Part shown: positions 17,061-24,688 of the stretch, one piece after another
Position numbering within the stretch: the stretch's first letter is position 1
Layout of the letters: each line of letters opens with the position of its first letter
Assembly: GCA_016200265.1 (NCBI GenBank)
Contig: JACQFE010000007.1
Span: 1-45,562 of the forward strand
Direction of reading: 5' to 3'
From: Planctomycetota bacterium
GTDB taxonomy: Bacteria > Planctomycetota > Phycisphaerae > UBA1845
Length of the DNA stretch: 45,562 nt
Notes under the pieces: generated by a model
What the model was told of the DNA's origin: nothing
What the model saw: the letters and a program-made list of their open reading frames with translations, nothing else
Database searches by the model: none
Translations under genes and position numbers: made by a program

Positions 17061-17196
17061 ATACGAATCCCAATAATTATTGGCGCTACCTCCGCGGTGC
17101 CATGGGCGGCTTGTCCGCCCGTACCAGTACTGGCAGGCAAGCTACCAGTGGCACTCACTGAAACCGAACCGCGCCATTAATTTCTGGAATTGGTAT
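17061..17196 (+). mobile_element. MITE-like element, copy A
   Basis: 136 bp, identical at 135 positions to the reverse complement of 22156-22291 (difference: TCCGCGGTG here, TCCGGGGTG there). The ends are imperfect terminal inverted repeats: ATACGAATCCCAATAATTA left and, read inward from the right, ATACCAATTCCAGAAATTA, 21 of 26 positions alike. The middle holds CATGGGCGGCTTGTCCGCCC and CCAGTACTGGCAGG. It encodes no protein, so it must be mobilised in trans. It ends 19 bp before the clpB start codon and so must sit in the clpB leader or promoter. Confidence 0.85.
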
Positions 17197-17215
17197 AACC
17201 GCGGGAGGCATCGAC

Positions 17216-20059
17216 ATGAGCAAAGGATTTACGGTCAAAGCGGGTGAGGCGATTGAGGCCGGTCAACGGCTGGCGTCATCGTATGGCCATTCGGAATTCT
17301 CGCCATTGCATCTCTTATTGGCCTTATTGAGTTCGGATAGCGGCGCGGAGGGCGGGATCGTCACTCCCATCCTTGAAAAAACGGGTGTGCCGGTTTCTCG
17401 GGTGCGTTCCATCGCCGAATCCGAGTTGCGGCGCCTGCCGAAAGTCAGCGGCTCACAGCTCGCCATGAGCCGGGCGATGCAGGAGGTCATCGAATCCGCA
17501 CGAACTCACGCCGATCGCATGAAGGATCAATATGTCTCCAGCGAGCACCTGCTGCTTGCGCTCGTCGATGTCAAGAGCGACGCCAAGGAGGTGCTCACGC
17601 TTTGCGGAACAAAGAAGGATGCCATACTTGCGGCACTCAAGGAAGTTCGCGGAAGCGCATCGGTCACGTCAGAAAATCCCGAAGGAACCTATCAGGCGCT
17701 GGAACGATACGGCCGAGATCTTGTGGAGATGGCTCGGCATGGCAAGCTCGATCCGGTCATTGGCCGCGACGACGAAATTCGCCGCTGCATGCAAGTTCTC
17801 GCGCGACGAACCAAGAACAATCCGGTGCTCATCGGCGATCCGGGCGTGGGTAAGACGGCCATCGTCGAAGGACTTGCCCAGCGGATTCTCGCCGGCGACG
17901 TGCCGGAAGTGCTCAAGGACAAGCGCGTCGTGGCGCTCGACATGGGCGCGCTGATCGCCGGAGCGAAATATCGCGGTGAATTTGAGGAACGACTAAAGGC
18001 AGTTGTGCGCGAGGTCGCCGAATCCGAAGGCCAAGTCATACTTTTCATTGATGAATTGCACACCGTTGTCGGAGCGGGCAAGGCCGAAGGCGCGGTCGAT
18101 GCCGGCAATCTGCTCAAGCCCGCGCTCGCTCGCGGCGAGCTTCGTTGCATCGGCGCGACTACGCTCGATGAATACAGGAAAAACCTTGAAAAAGATAAGG
18201 CGCTCGAGCGGCGTTTTCAGACCGTCTACGTCAGCGAGCCGTCGGTCGAAGACACGATTGCGATCCTTCGCGGACTCAAACCTCGCTATGACGCGCATCA
18301 TGGTGTTCGCATTCAGGATGCGGCTCTCGTCGCGGCGGCCACGCTTTCGCATCGCTACATCACCGATCGCAAGCTGCCGGACAAGGCGATCGACCTGATC
18401 GATGAGGCCGCTTCGCGCCTGCGCATCGAAAATGATTCCATGCCCAGCGAGCTGGACGAACTTCGCCGCCGCATCATGCAGCTTGAGATCGAGCGCGAGG
18501 CGTTAAAGAAGGAAAAGGACGAGGCCAGTCGCAAGCAACTTGAGCAGAACCAGCGAACACTCGCGGAACTGCAGGAACGAAATCGTGGCCTGACCGCGCA
18601 ATGGCAGAATGAAAAGAACGCGATCGAAGCGATTAAAGCAGTAAAGCAACAGATCGACGCGAAGCAGTTGGAATTGGATGAAGCTCAGCGCAAGGGCGAC
18701 CTGGAGCGGGCGGCAAAGATTCGCTATGCGGAACTGCGCGAATTGGAGCAAATGCTTCGCGATCGTGAACAGAAGTTGGCTGCAATGCACGAATCCGGCG
18801 GTGGATTGCTGCGCGAGGAAGTTACCGTCGAAGAAATCGCCGAAGTCGTCAGCAAATGGACCGGCATCCCCGTTTCGCGAATGCTCGAAGGTGAACGCGA
18901 AAAGCTCCTGAAAATGGAAGACCGACTGCACGAGCGCGTCGTCGGGCAGGATGAAGCCATTCGTGCCGTGTCTGATGCCGTGCGCCGCTCGCGCGCGGGG
19001 CTCGGCGATCCGAATCGACCCATCGGATCATTTCTCTTCCTCGGTCCCACAGGCGTGGGCAAGACGGAAGTGTGCAAGGCGCTCGCCGCGTTCTTGTTCG
19101 ATGATGAATCCGCGTTCGTGCGTATCGACATGAGTGAATTCATGGAGCAACACAGCGTGGCGAGGCTCATCGGAGCGCCGCCGGGATATGTCGGCTACGA
19201 AGAGGGAGGCCGATTGACCGAGGCTGTTCATCGCAAGCCGTACTGCGTGATCCTCTTCGACGAAATCGAGAAGGCCCATGCCGATGTGTTCAATGTGCTG
19301 CTCCAGGTGCTCGACGACGGACGTCTCACTGACGGTCATGGCCGGACGGTGGACTTCCGCAACACGATCATCGCCATGACCAGCAACATCGGCAGCCAGT
19401 TCATCCAGCAGATGATCGAGCGCGAGAGCTACAGTGGTCAAAGCGAGCGGAGCAGCGATCACGGCGATCGCGGCGCCCCTGGCCTCCCCCCTTACCAAGC
19501 GGGGACCAAGGGGGGTCGCAGCGAATCCGATCCGCAACCGTCAGGGAGCGGTAAAAACCTCCCCCCTTCACAAGGGGGGACACAGGGGGGTCGCGGCACG
19601 GTGCGCGAAAGTGAAAAAGGGCAAAGGGGTGAAAAGGAAGACGAAAAGCTCGACACGTCCATCGCCGTCGACATCGAAATTGAGATGAAGGTCAAGGAAG
19701 AGCTCAAGAAGCACTTCCGGCCGGAGTTTCTCAATCGCATCGACGAAGTGGTTATCTTCCATCAACTAAGCCGCGAGCACATCAGGGGAATTGTGGATAT
19801 CCAACTTCGACATTTGCGCGAGCGGCTGGCGAATCGCAACATCACGCTTTCGCTTACCGACGCGGCCAAGGACAAACTCGCTCGCGACGGCTACGAACCG
19901 GCCTATGGCGCTCGTCCGCTCAAGCGATTCATCCAACAGGAAATCGAAAACCCGCTGGCCAAACGAATCCTCGAAGGTCTGTTTACTTCGGGCGACAACA
20001 TCGCCGTCGACGCGGAGGGCGATCGGTTTCGGTTCAGCAATGGCCGAATCGAGAGCTGA
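17216..20059 (+). CDS. clpB: ClpB disaggregase with repeat-derived insertion in AAA+ domain 2
   Basis: A 947-residue Hsp100 unfoldase that, with DnaK, rescues aggregated proteins. Order: two Clp-N repeats (1-150), AAA-1 with Walker A GDPGVGKT (207-214) and [14 protein letters not shown], a long coiled-coil middle domain (about 405-530) that marks ClpB and not ClpC, then AAA-2 with Walker A GPTGVGKT (610-617), [11 protein letters not shown], sensor 1 MTSN (721-724) and sensor 2 GARPLKR. Between sensor 1 and [14 protein letters not shown] lie about 80 extra residues (roughly 737-818), low complexity and encoded by repeats; E. coli ClpB is 857 residues. The start has GGGAGG 8 nt upstream. The frame is intact, so function may persist. 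Confidence 0.95.
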   Translation: MSKGFTVKAGEAIEAGQRLASSYGHSEFSPLHLLLALLSSDSGAEGGIVTPILEKTGVPVSRVRSIAESELRRLPKVSGSQLAMSRAMQEVIESARTHADRMKDQYVSSEHLLLALVDVKSDAKEVLTLCGTKKDAILAALKEVRGSASVTSENPEGTYQALERYGRDLVEMARHGKLDPVIGRDDEIRRCMQVLARRTKNNPVLIGDPGVGKTAIVEGLAQRILAGDVPEVLKDKRVVALDMGALIAGAKYRGEFEERLKAVVREVAESEGQVILFIDELHTVVGAGKAEGAVDAGNLLKPALARGELRCIGATTLDEYRKNLEKDKALERRFQTVYVSEPSVEDTIAILRGLKPRYDAHHGVRIQDAALVAAATLSHRYITDRKLPDKAIDLIDEAASRLRIENDSMPSELDELRRRIMQLEIEREALKKEKDEASRKQLEQNQRTLAELQERNRGLTAQWQNEKNAIEAIKAVKQQIDAKQLELDEAQRKGDLERAAKIRYAELRELEQMLRDREQKLAAMHESGGGLLREEVTVEEIAEVVSKWTGIPVSRMLEGEREKLLKMEDRLHERVVGQDEAIRAVSDAVRRSRAGLGDPNRPIGSFLFLGPTGVGKTEVCKALAAFLFDDESAFVRIDMSEFMEQHSVARLIGAPPGYVGYEEGGRLTEAVHRKPYCVILFDEIEKAHADVFNVLLQVLDDGRLTDGHGRTVDFRNTIIAMTSNIGSQFIQQMIERESYSGQSERSSDHGDRGAPGLPPYQAGTKGGRSESDPQPSGSGKNLPPSQGGTQGGRGTVRESEKGQRGEKEDEKLDTSIAVDIEIEMKVKEELKKHFRPEFLNRIDEVVIFHQLSREHIRGIVDIQLRHLRERLANRNITLSLTDAAKDKLARDGYEPAYGARPLKRFIQQEIENPLAKRILEGLFTSGDNIAVDAEGDRFRFSNGRIES
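19480..19596. repeat. Paired C-rich/G-rich palindromic repeats inside clpB
   Basis: Two copies of one unit lie in frame within clpB: CCTCCCCCCTTACCAAGCGG (from 19484) continuing to AAGGGGGGTCGC, and CCTCCCCCCTTCACAAGGGG (from 19558) continuing to CAGGGGGGTCGC. Copies are about 74 bp apart. Each is an imperfect palindrome of C-tract and G-tract arms. They encode [12 protein letters not shown] and [13 protein letters not shown] saw no other copy in the window. Confidence 0.85.
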
Positions 20060-20068
20060 TTTCGCGAT

Positions 20069-20139
20069 TTGGGTGCTATGCTGATTGGGTGCTATGCTGA
20101 TTGGGTGCCCCATCCTCGCGAAGCGAGGGTGGGGGACGG
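20069..20139. repeat. Short tandem repeat running into a REP of the RAYT2 family
   Basis: GGGTGCTATGCTGATT occurs twice in tandem from about 20070, and a third start merges into the REP GGGTGCCCCATCCTCGCG-AAGCGAGGGTGGGGGACGG (20103-20139). The REP core CCTCGCGAAGCGAGG differs from the RAYT1-family cores. Same orientation as the copy at 20965-21002; the two flank the next gene directly. Confidence 0.8.
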
Positions 20140-20188
20140 AATTGGGGCATAACCACTGGTTCGCGTACAGTCTTGTGCACCTCTGCGT

Positions 20189-20896
20189 ATGATGCGACAC
20201 CGGAAAAAACTGGGAGTACTGCTGCTGCTGACTCTGATCGCTGCGGCTTTCGCCCTATGGGGGCGACGTACGCCTCCGCCAGAGGCAAGGCGCTTTGCAA
20301 CACCTCAATGGAAAGACACTGAGAAGTGTTGGGTTATGCGCACGGATGCCGCTGGGGATTTGCTGCTTACGTTTTATGAGTGCCGGCAGGATGCTCGCGT
20401 TCCCGCGGAAGCTGTATTGAAATTCGATCCCCTGAATTGGTTGCTATCGACGACAACGGTGGATGAATGGAACGCTGCACCGGGGAAGGTTATCCAATGT
20501 TTGGGGATAACGGGCTGGATTGATCCATTTGTTTTGGACACTCGGGATTTCAAATTACAGTATAGGGCAAGCGGATTCTCCACCTTTGGGAAGCGAGTAG
20601 CCGATGCAAGGGAATCCCCAGACCACAAAAATGTTGCCGTGCTCTCGACAGATGAGTACTCAATGCCGTCCTTGTTTTTGGGGCGAGTCTTGAATGCTGA
20701 CTACTGGTACCACGAAGTATTCACCCGCGCGACGGGAAGCGCGGTTGGAAAAGTCTACTTGCTGCGCGACGAGAGAGTGGCTCAGGCGCCGCGTCCATGT
20801 TGGTCAGAGGATTCGCGATTCGTGGTTTACAGTAGTGGGCAGCACAGGAACATTTGGATTGTCCCGGTCGATTGCGGCCAGAAATTAGGGAAGTAA
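20189..20896 (+). CDS. Membrane-anchored or secreted protein of unknown function
   Basis: A 235-residue protein with an N-terminal signal anchor (KKLGVLLLLTLIAAAFALWG) and a soluble remainder. No catalytic motif is recognised. Near the C-terminus, RPCWSEDSRFVVYSSG...NIWIVPVD resembles a single TolB/WD40-like beta-propeller strand set (PxWSPDGxxIAFxS...IWxV), so it may be a short propeller relative. The gene sits between two direct REP copies of the RAYT2 family, so it might have moved or duplicated with them. No ribosome binding site stands out; an ATG one codon further in is equally possible. Confidence 0.6.
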   Translation: MMRHRKKLGVLLLLTLIAAAFALWGRRTPPPEARRFATPQWKDTEKCWVMRTDAAGDLLLTFYECRQDARVPAEAVLKFDPLNWLLSTTTVDEWNAAPGKVIQCLGITGWIDPFVLDTRDFKLQYRASGFSTFGKRVADARESPDHKNVAVLSTDEYSMPSLFLGRVLNADYWYHEVFTRATGSAVGKVYLLRDERVAQAPRPCWSEDSRFVVYSSGQHRNIWIVPVDCGQKLGK

Positions 20897-20964
20897 GCCG
20901 CATTCTGACTTGTAAGCGGATGATTGGGGATGTGCCGATGAAAGGAATTAACCGACGAAGCATT

Positions 20965-21002
20965 GGGTGCCCCCATCCTCGCGAAGCGAGGGTGGGGGAC
21001 GG
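20965..21002. repeat. REP palindrome upstream of RAYT2
   Basis: GGGTGCCCCCATCCTCGCG-AAGCGAGGGTGGGGGACGG: same unit as 20103-20139 with one extra C, 60 bp before RAYT2. The unit at 21700-21736 is its inverted partner on the other side. Confidence 0.88.
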
Positions 21003-21061
21003 AAACCGGTAGTTGGCCCCGCCTTGAATTCCGTTGGGTGGTTTGAGAGTCTAACCGGAAT

Positions 21062-21649
21062 ATGCCCAGCAGACTCCGACGATACGACCATTCCGGTCAC
21101 GCCCATTTTCTCACCATCTCGTGCTTCCGCCGCTTGCAGTTCTTTCGGAACGATTCCGTGAAACGAGCTTTCCTTGAGGCCATGAACCACGTTCTCAAGA
21201 AGCGTGGCATCCGATGGCTGGGTTATGTCATCATGCCGGAGCACGTACACCTGCTTTGTTGGCCGCACGCCCAGGATGGTTCGGAGCCGGTTCCGATATC
21301 GACCGTCCTGCACGAGCTGAAACAAGATTCCGGGCGCGAAGGGAAGGCGGCGCTACGCACTGTTTGGTCGCAACAGCGCACGCTCGGCAGTCGACCGCTT
21401 GATGCGTGGGCGACCGGCGCGGATCCCAAGCCGTTTTGGAAGCCACGAGCTTACGATTTCAACGTGACGAGCGAACGCGTGCATCCCCAGATGATTGACT
21501 ACATGCACAAGAATCCTGTCAAACGAGGTCTCGTCGATTGCGCGGAGCAATGGGCGTGGAGCAGCTATCGTTTTTATGAGTTCAGGGACGCATCAGTGAT
21601 GGCGATGGACTGGGACGGCGGTTGGCCGATTGGAGCGCAGTCAAATTGA
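21062..21649 (+). CDS. REP-associated tyrosine transposase (RAYT2)
   Basis: A 195-residue Y1/HUH endonuclease of the TnpA-REP class. Landmarks fall at exactly the residue numbers seen in RAYT1: H61-V-H63 in MPEHVHLL and Y147 in MIDYMHKNP. The shared ending CAEQWAWSSYRFYEF is also family-typical. The two proteins are clearly homologous but well diverged, so they are not a recent duplication. It is bracketed by inverted REPs with the CCTCGCGAAGCGAGG core, a different palindrome from that around RAYT1. Its length is normal and the frame is intact, so it may be active. Confidence 0.93.
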   Translation: MPSRLRRYDHSGHAHFLTISCFRRLQFFRNDSVKRAFLEAMNHVLKKRGIRWLGYVIMPEHVHLLCWPHAQDGSEPVPISTVLHELKQDSGREGKAALRTVWSQQRTLGSRPLDAWATGADPKPFWKPRAYDFNVTSERVHPQMIDYMHKNPVKRGLVDCAEQWAWSSYRFYEFRDASVMAMDWDGGWPIGAQSN

Positions 21650-21699
21650 TGCGCCTCGCCCTTGATGAATTGTCCGTCGCCAACGCCTGACCTTGTAAT

Positions 21700-21736
21700 C
21701 CGTCCCCCACCCTCGCTTCGCGAGGATGGGGCACCC
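21700..21736. repeat. REP palindrome downstream of RAYT2 (inverted)
   Basis: CCGTCCCCCACCCTCGCTT-CGCGAGGATGGGGCACCC, the reverse complement of 20103-20139. With 20965-21002 it frames RAYT2 as an inverted pair about 735 bp apart. Confidence 0.9.
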
Positions 21737-22155
21737 GCATCCGGAAGTTGAACTTCAGCGAATCGGAAGGGAGTCCCGCATTCGGGGCATCGAGGGATCG
21801 GCAATCCACGAAGATCGTATCCGCATTTTGTACAACGACCGGGTCCGTAATCGGGCCAATAGCGATTATTCAGGAATACGATTGCGCATACGATCGCACA
21901 TTCCATTAGCCACAAGAAGATCAACGCAAGAAAGAAGATATAAGGACCCGGATGTCGTCTCGGATCCTGCAATCGAGACAATGCCCGTACTGCGGGAAGG
22001 AATGACCCACGGCGACAAATATCAAAAACGGTTACTCCAACTGCGTAGAATGTGACGCATAAGATTGCCCTTCCGTACGATCGAAGGGGGCGAGAAAGAA
22101 GCGTAATGCAAATGATCCCAATCAGTGCAATCAGTATGTTCGCCCCCCAAGCATA

Positions 22156-22291
22156 ATACCAATTCCAGAAATTAATGGCGCGGTTCGGTTTCAGTGAGTG
22201 CCACTGGTAGCTTGCCTGCCAGTACTGGTACGGGCGGACAAGCCGCCCATGGCACCCCGGAGGTAGCGCCAATAATTATTGGGATTCGTAT
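22156..22291 (-). mobile_element. MITE-like element, copy B
   Basis: Reverse complement of copy A (17061-17196) with one difference. It splits the zinc-ribbon membrane protein gene. TA dinucleotides sit at both ends (22157-22158 and 22289-22290). If they are a TA target duplication of the Tc1/IS630 kind, the insertion adds 132 bp, a multiple of three, which fits the fact that both halves of the broken gene stay in one reading frame. Confidence 0.85.
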
Positions 22292-22587
22292 AAAGGCAAA
22301 AGCGAAAAGGCCGAAGGAATTCCACAGCCTGCCAATAGCGCAACCAATGGGCGAAGGCGCCAAGGTAATTCTGCCAAATCGGCGATCTTGCGAATGAGGA
22401 GTTTGGTGGGCAGCTCCCCCTCGTTGACCGCGGTATCTGCCGTCACGCCGCGCCGCTCGGCCTCTTGTTGAATCAGCCCTTGCACACAAGCGGGATAGTC
22501 GGCCAATTCTCCTAGGGCCCGGGCAACATCGGCATCGGTTGCGCGTCGCCATGCCTCCACCAGCTCTCGATGGGAAGGGTCCGTCAT

Positions 22588-22979
22588 AACCTTACGAGAA
22601 TCGCAGCACCGTCAGTTGTCAAAAATATTCTGCTCCAAGAGCTTTACGGCGTTCTATCAGGCATGTACCCCACATTAGGTACCCAATAATGTGGCAATCC
22701 CGTCAGCGCCATCCGGGTTTGGTCTGGCTTCTTTGAGGTTCTGTTTATTTTGGCAGTACGACAATTCCCATCCAATCTTCCCCAAAATATCCGATAAATG
22801 AAAAAATCCCGTGCCAGTTCGCTGTCGCCGGCAAAGAAGCCTATTTTTCCTATTTTCCGGCCAATGGACCGGTGGGTGTGGCGAGCGAATTGCTTGCACA
22901 AAAAGGTAAGTTTGGTACGCTTCGGATAACCGGCTCCTATGGTGGGGCGGGATTCCGAAATTAACACTGGAGTGCGCAC
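22588..22979. other. Intergenic region with a small inverted repeat
   Basis: About 390 bp without a believable gene. A perfect 8-bp inverted repeat, CCACATTA (22670-22677) and TAATGTGG (22687-22694), encloses GGTACCCAA and could be an operator or RNA hairpin. The stretch 22700-22960 is the leader side of the small lipoprotein gene. I looked for known riboswitch cores and found no convincing match. Confidence 0.4.
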
Positions 22980-23153
22980 ATGAGTTCAATTTGGGTTCAA
23001 CGAGTTTCGAAGACTGTTCTGGCCGCCGTATGCGGGCTCGCGTTCACGCTCGCCAGCGGCTGCTGCTCGCATTGCCACAAGCCCTGCTGCAAGGACAAGG
23101 ATAAGGACGCGCCGATGAAGCAGGACAAGGACATGAAGGGCGACAAGCATTGA
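22980..23153 (+). CDS. Small Cys-rich, Lys/Asp-rich putative lipoprotein
   Basis: A 57-residue gene. GGAG lies 7 nt before the ATG and a strong terminator follows, so the unit looks real and monocistronic. The N-terminus (MSSIWVQRVSKTVLAAVCG-LAFTLASGC) is a signal peptide with a lipobox-like ASGC, making C28 the likely lipidated residue. Then comes C-S-H-C-H-K-P-C-C, five Cys and two His within ten residues counting C28-C37, followed by a Lys/Asp-rich tail with two Met (KDKDKDAPMKQDKDMKGDKH). The Cys/His/Met content suggests metal (for example copper) binding at the envelope; this is inference. No family is recognised. Confidence 0.75.
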   Translation: MSSIWVQRVSKTVLAAVCGLAFTLASGCCSHCHKPCCKDKDKDAPMKQDKDMKGDKH

Positions 23154-23176
23154 ACGACCGAAATTTTGTTCGGTAA

Positions 23177-23221
23177 GGCGGGCGGCCTGATCTTTACGGA
23201 TCGTGCCGCCCGGCTTTTTTT
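23177..23221 (+). terminator. Rho-independent terminator
   Basis: GGGCGGC (23180-23186) pairs with GCCGCCC (23205-23211), and an inner GATC pair closes a TTTACG loop; seven T residues follow (23215-23221). It ends the small lipoprotein transcript and is the clearest intrinsic terminator in the window. Confidence 0.9.
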
Positions 23222-23249
23222 GGTTCGCATTCCGCGATAGATTCCGCTT

Positions 23250-23855
23250 GTGACGCCGCGAAACCAACCCCGCTTTGATGAGGCCATTCGCCGATTCGAC
23301 CTGGCCAATTCGGACGATCCACGGATCGAACTTGTTGATGGTTCGCCGCAATCGCGGGAACTTTTGTTCTCGCGTCGAGTTTATGACTGGGTGCTTCGAC
23401 TGAACCCGGATGCTTCGGAAGCACTGCTCCTTGCCGCCCGTTCGCACACGCTCAGGCGCTGGATGGTCCCTCGCGATCAATATCCCAAGACCACGTCGGG
23501 CTACCATTCTTGGCGCAATGCATTGGCGAAATTCCACGCCGAGCAATCCCAGCAAATTCTCGTGGAACTGGAATTCGATCCGGACACGATTTCGCGTGTT
23601 ACGGCTTTGATCCTCCGCACCCAATTCCCAGCCGACCCGGACTCTCGAACGCTCGAAGATGCCGATTGCCTTGTTTTTCTGGAAACCAAGCTCCACGAAT
23701 ACGTCGCTGAATGGGGGCCGGAAAAGACATTGAGAATTCTTCGACAAACCATGGCAAAAATGACCCCCCAGGCCCGGTCTCTGGCACGGAACTTGCAATA
23801 CTCTCAGGCGGTAACGGACGTTGTACGGCAGCTGGATTGGCAGAAATTCGGTTGA
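23250..23855 (+). CDS. DUF4202 family protein
   Basis: A 201-residue soluble protein from a GTG start. It resembles the DUF4202 family along its length: FDEAIRRFDLANSDDP, ELLFSRRVYDWVLRLNPDASEAL, LRRWMVPRDQYP, then the helical part with LEDADCLVFLETKL and ILRQTMAKMTPQA. The many conserved His, Arg and Asp residues suggest an HD-like all-helical enzyme fold, but no biochemical function has been established that I know of. The next gene follows after 19 bp on the same strand. Confidence 0.82.
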   Translation: MTPRNQPRFDEAIRRFDLANSDDPRIELVDGSPQSRELLFSRRVYDWVLRLNPDASEALLLAARSHTLRRWMVPRDQYPKTTSGYHSWRNALAKFHAEQSQQILVELEFDPDTISRVTALILRTQFPADPDSRTLEDADCLVFLETKLHEYVAEWGPEKTLRILRQTMAKMTPQARSLARNLQYSQAVTDVVRQLDWQKFG

Positions 23856-23874
23856 CGGGAGAAAAGGAGTCGCT

Positions 23875-24489
23875 ATGTTGCCCAAGGCCATGCGGTACGC
23901 AGGTGTAATTCAACGGTCAGCCGGTTCGCGTTTGCAATTCGGATTTGTAGAGCAATTGAAGTCTGCTTTTTCATTAGGCCGTCGCACTTTGCGCCGATCG
24001 CTTTGGGTAATTCTGCTTGGCCTGCACGTTATCGCACTGGGATTTGCGATTCGTTCACGGCTCAGCGATTTCAACGTCTCTGGCACGACGTTTCGCATTG
24101 TCTCTCTATTCTTGACAAGCGTTTTCCTTGCGCTGAAGGTCGTCGACGTTCGTTGTTTGCGATTCACACCGGGTTGGCGAAGTGTCGCGGCGTCGATTGC
24201 GCTGGTGGCCCTCCTTCACGTCATGGTGGTTGAGCGAGCGACCAACGGCGCTATCTCTGCTCAAACTTCGCAATCCGTGGTCCTTGCATTGGTGGGGTCG
24301 ACCGCCGGCGTTGATTTGGTACGCACGATTGTCAGGCGATTGGCCGTGCGAGTGTTCGCTGATAGTCAACCTGAAGGAGATCGCGAATTCGCGATCCTTG
24401 GGCGACAACGCCCACGAAGTTCCGTCTTGCTCTGGTTCAATTGGGTTCCAGCCCAATTCGCCGCCCGCCCCCCGCCTCTTTGCTCTTAA
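23875..24489 (+). CDS. Four-helix membrane protein, unknown
   Basis: A 204-residue protein. The start at 23875 is chosen because AAAGGAG sits just upstream; the frame is open further back but overlaps DUF4202. Hydrophobic segments: SLWVILLGLHVIALGFAI (about 42-59), FRIVSLFLTSVFLALKVV (about 73-92), SVAASIALVALLHVMVV (about 103-119) and VVLALVGSTAGVDLV (about 133-150). The C-terminus is Arg- and Pro-rich and cytoplasmic or disordered. No family is recognised. It is probably cotranscribed with the DUF4202 gene. The following 199 bp to the next gene carry no coding signal. Confidence 0.65.
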   Translation: MLPKAMRYAGVIQRSAGSRLQFGFVEQLKSAFSLGRRTLRRSLWVILLGLHVIALGFAIRSRLSDFNVSGTTFRIVSLFLTSVFLALKVVDVRCLRFTPGWRSVAASIALVALLHVMVVERATNGAISAQTSQSVVLALVGSTAGVDLVRTIVRRLAVRVFADSQPEGDREFAILGRQRPRSSVLLWFNWVPAQFAARPPPLCS

Positions 24490-24688
24490 ACATTCCGCAG
24501 AGTTTCCGATCGAGTTGGGTCTTGCGATGCGCCATGTTTCCCAAAGGCGCGACCACAGACTGGTTTCGCGGCCATGATTCAGCGCGGTTGAAAATCTGCG
24601 TTCCCGATCACCATTTGAACTGAAGCGTGTCGTATTACATCAGGCAGGAGTTCTTTCGAATTCCGTTTGGGTTCTTGAAGGAGGGTTT

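Larger units (their letters stand above)
21574..22587 (-). pseudogene. Zinc-ribbon membrane protein gene interrupted by a MITE
   Basis: Two minus-strand frames in the same register read as one broken gene. The 5' part (22587-22276, 103 residues) begins MTDPSHRELVEAWRRATDAD and has YPACVQGLIQQEAERRG, then a hydrophobic start. The 3' part (from about 22155 down) has helices ANILIALIGIICITLL, AILCVTFYAVGVTVF and FFLALIFLWLMECAIVCAIVF, then the zinc ribbon CTKCGYDLRGLPIPRCPECG. The MITE at 22156-22291 lies between and brings an in-frame TAA (22276-22278). The 3' end reads through a REP (21700-21736) into antisense RAYT2, so the original C-terminus after the ribbon is also replaced. A protein restarted at TTG 22272 is conceivable but unlikely. 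Confidence 0.7.

Noticed and set aside
16867..17180. Short plus-strand frames upstream of clpB
   Set aside because: They run into the MITE, and the shared product with a frame at 22172-22552 is explained by the repeat, not by gene conservation.
22700..22960. Riboswitch before the small lipoprotein gene
   Set aside because: The region has structured-looking words, but no conserved core of cyclic-di-GMP, cobalamin, TPP, glycine or NiCo classes could be matched.
22644..22979. Minus-strand open frame of 111 codons in the intergenic region
   Set aside because: No ribosome binding site, no recognisable fold or codon bias, and it covers the leader of the small lipoprotein gene.
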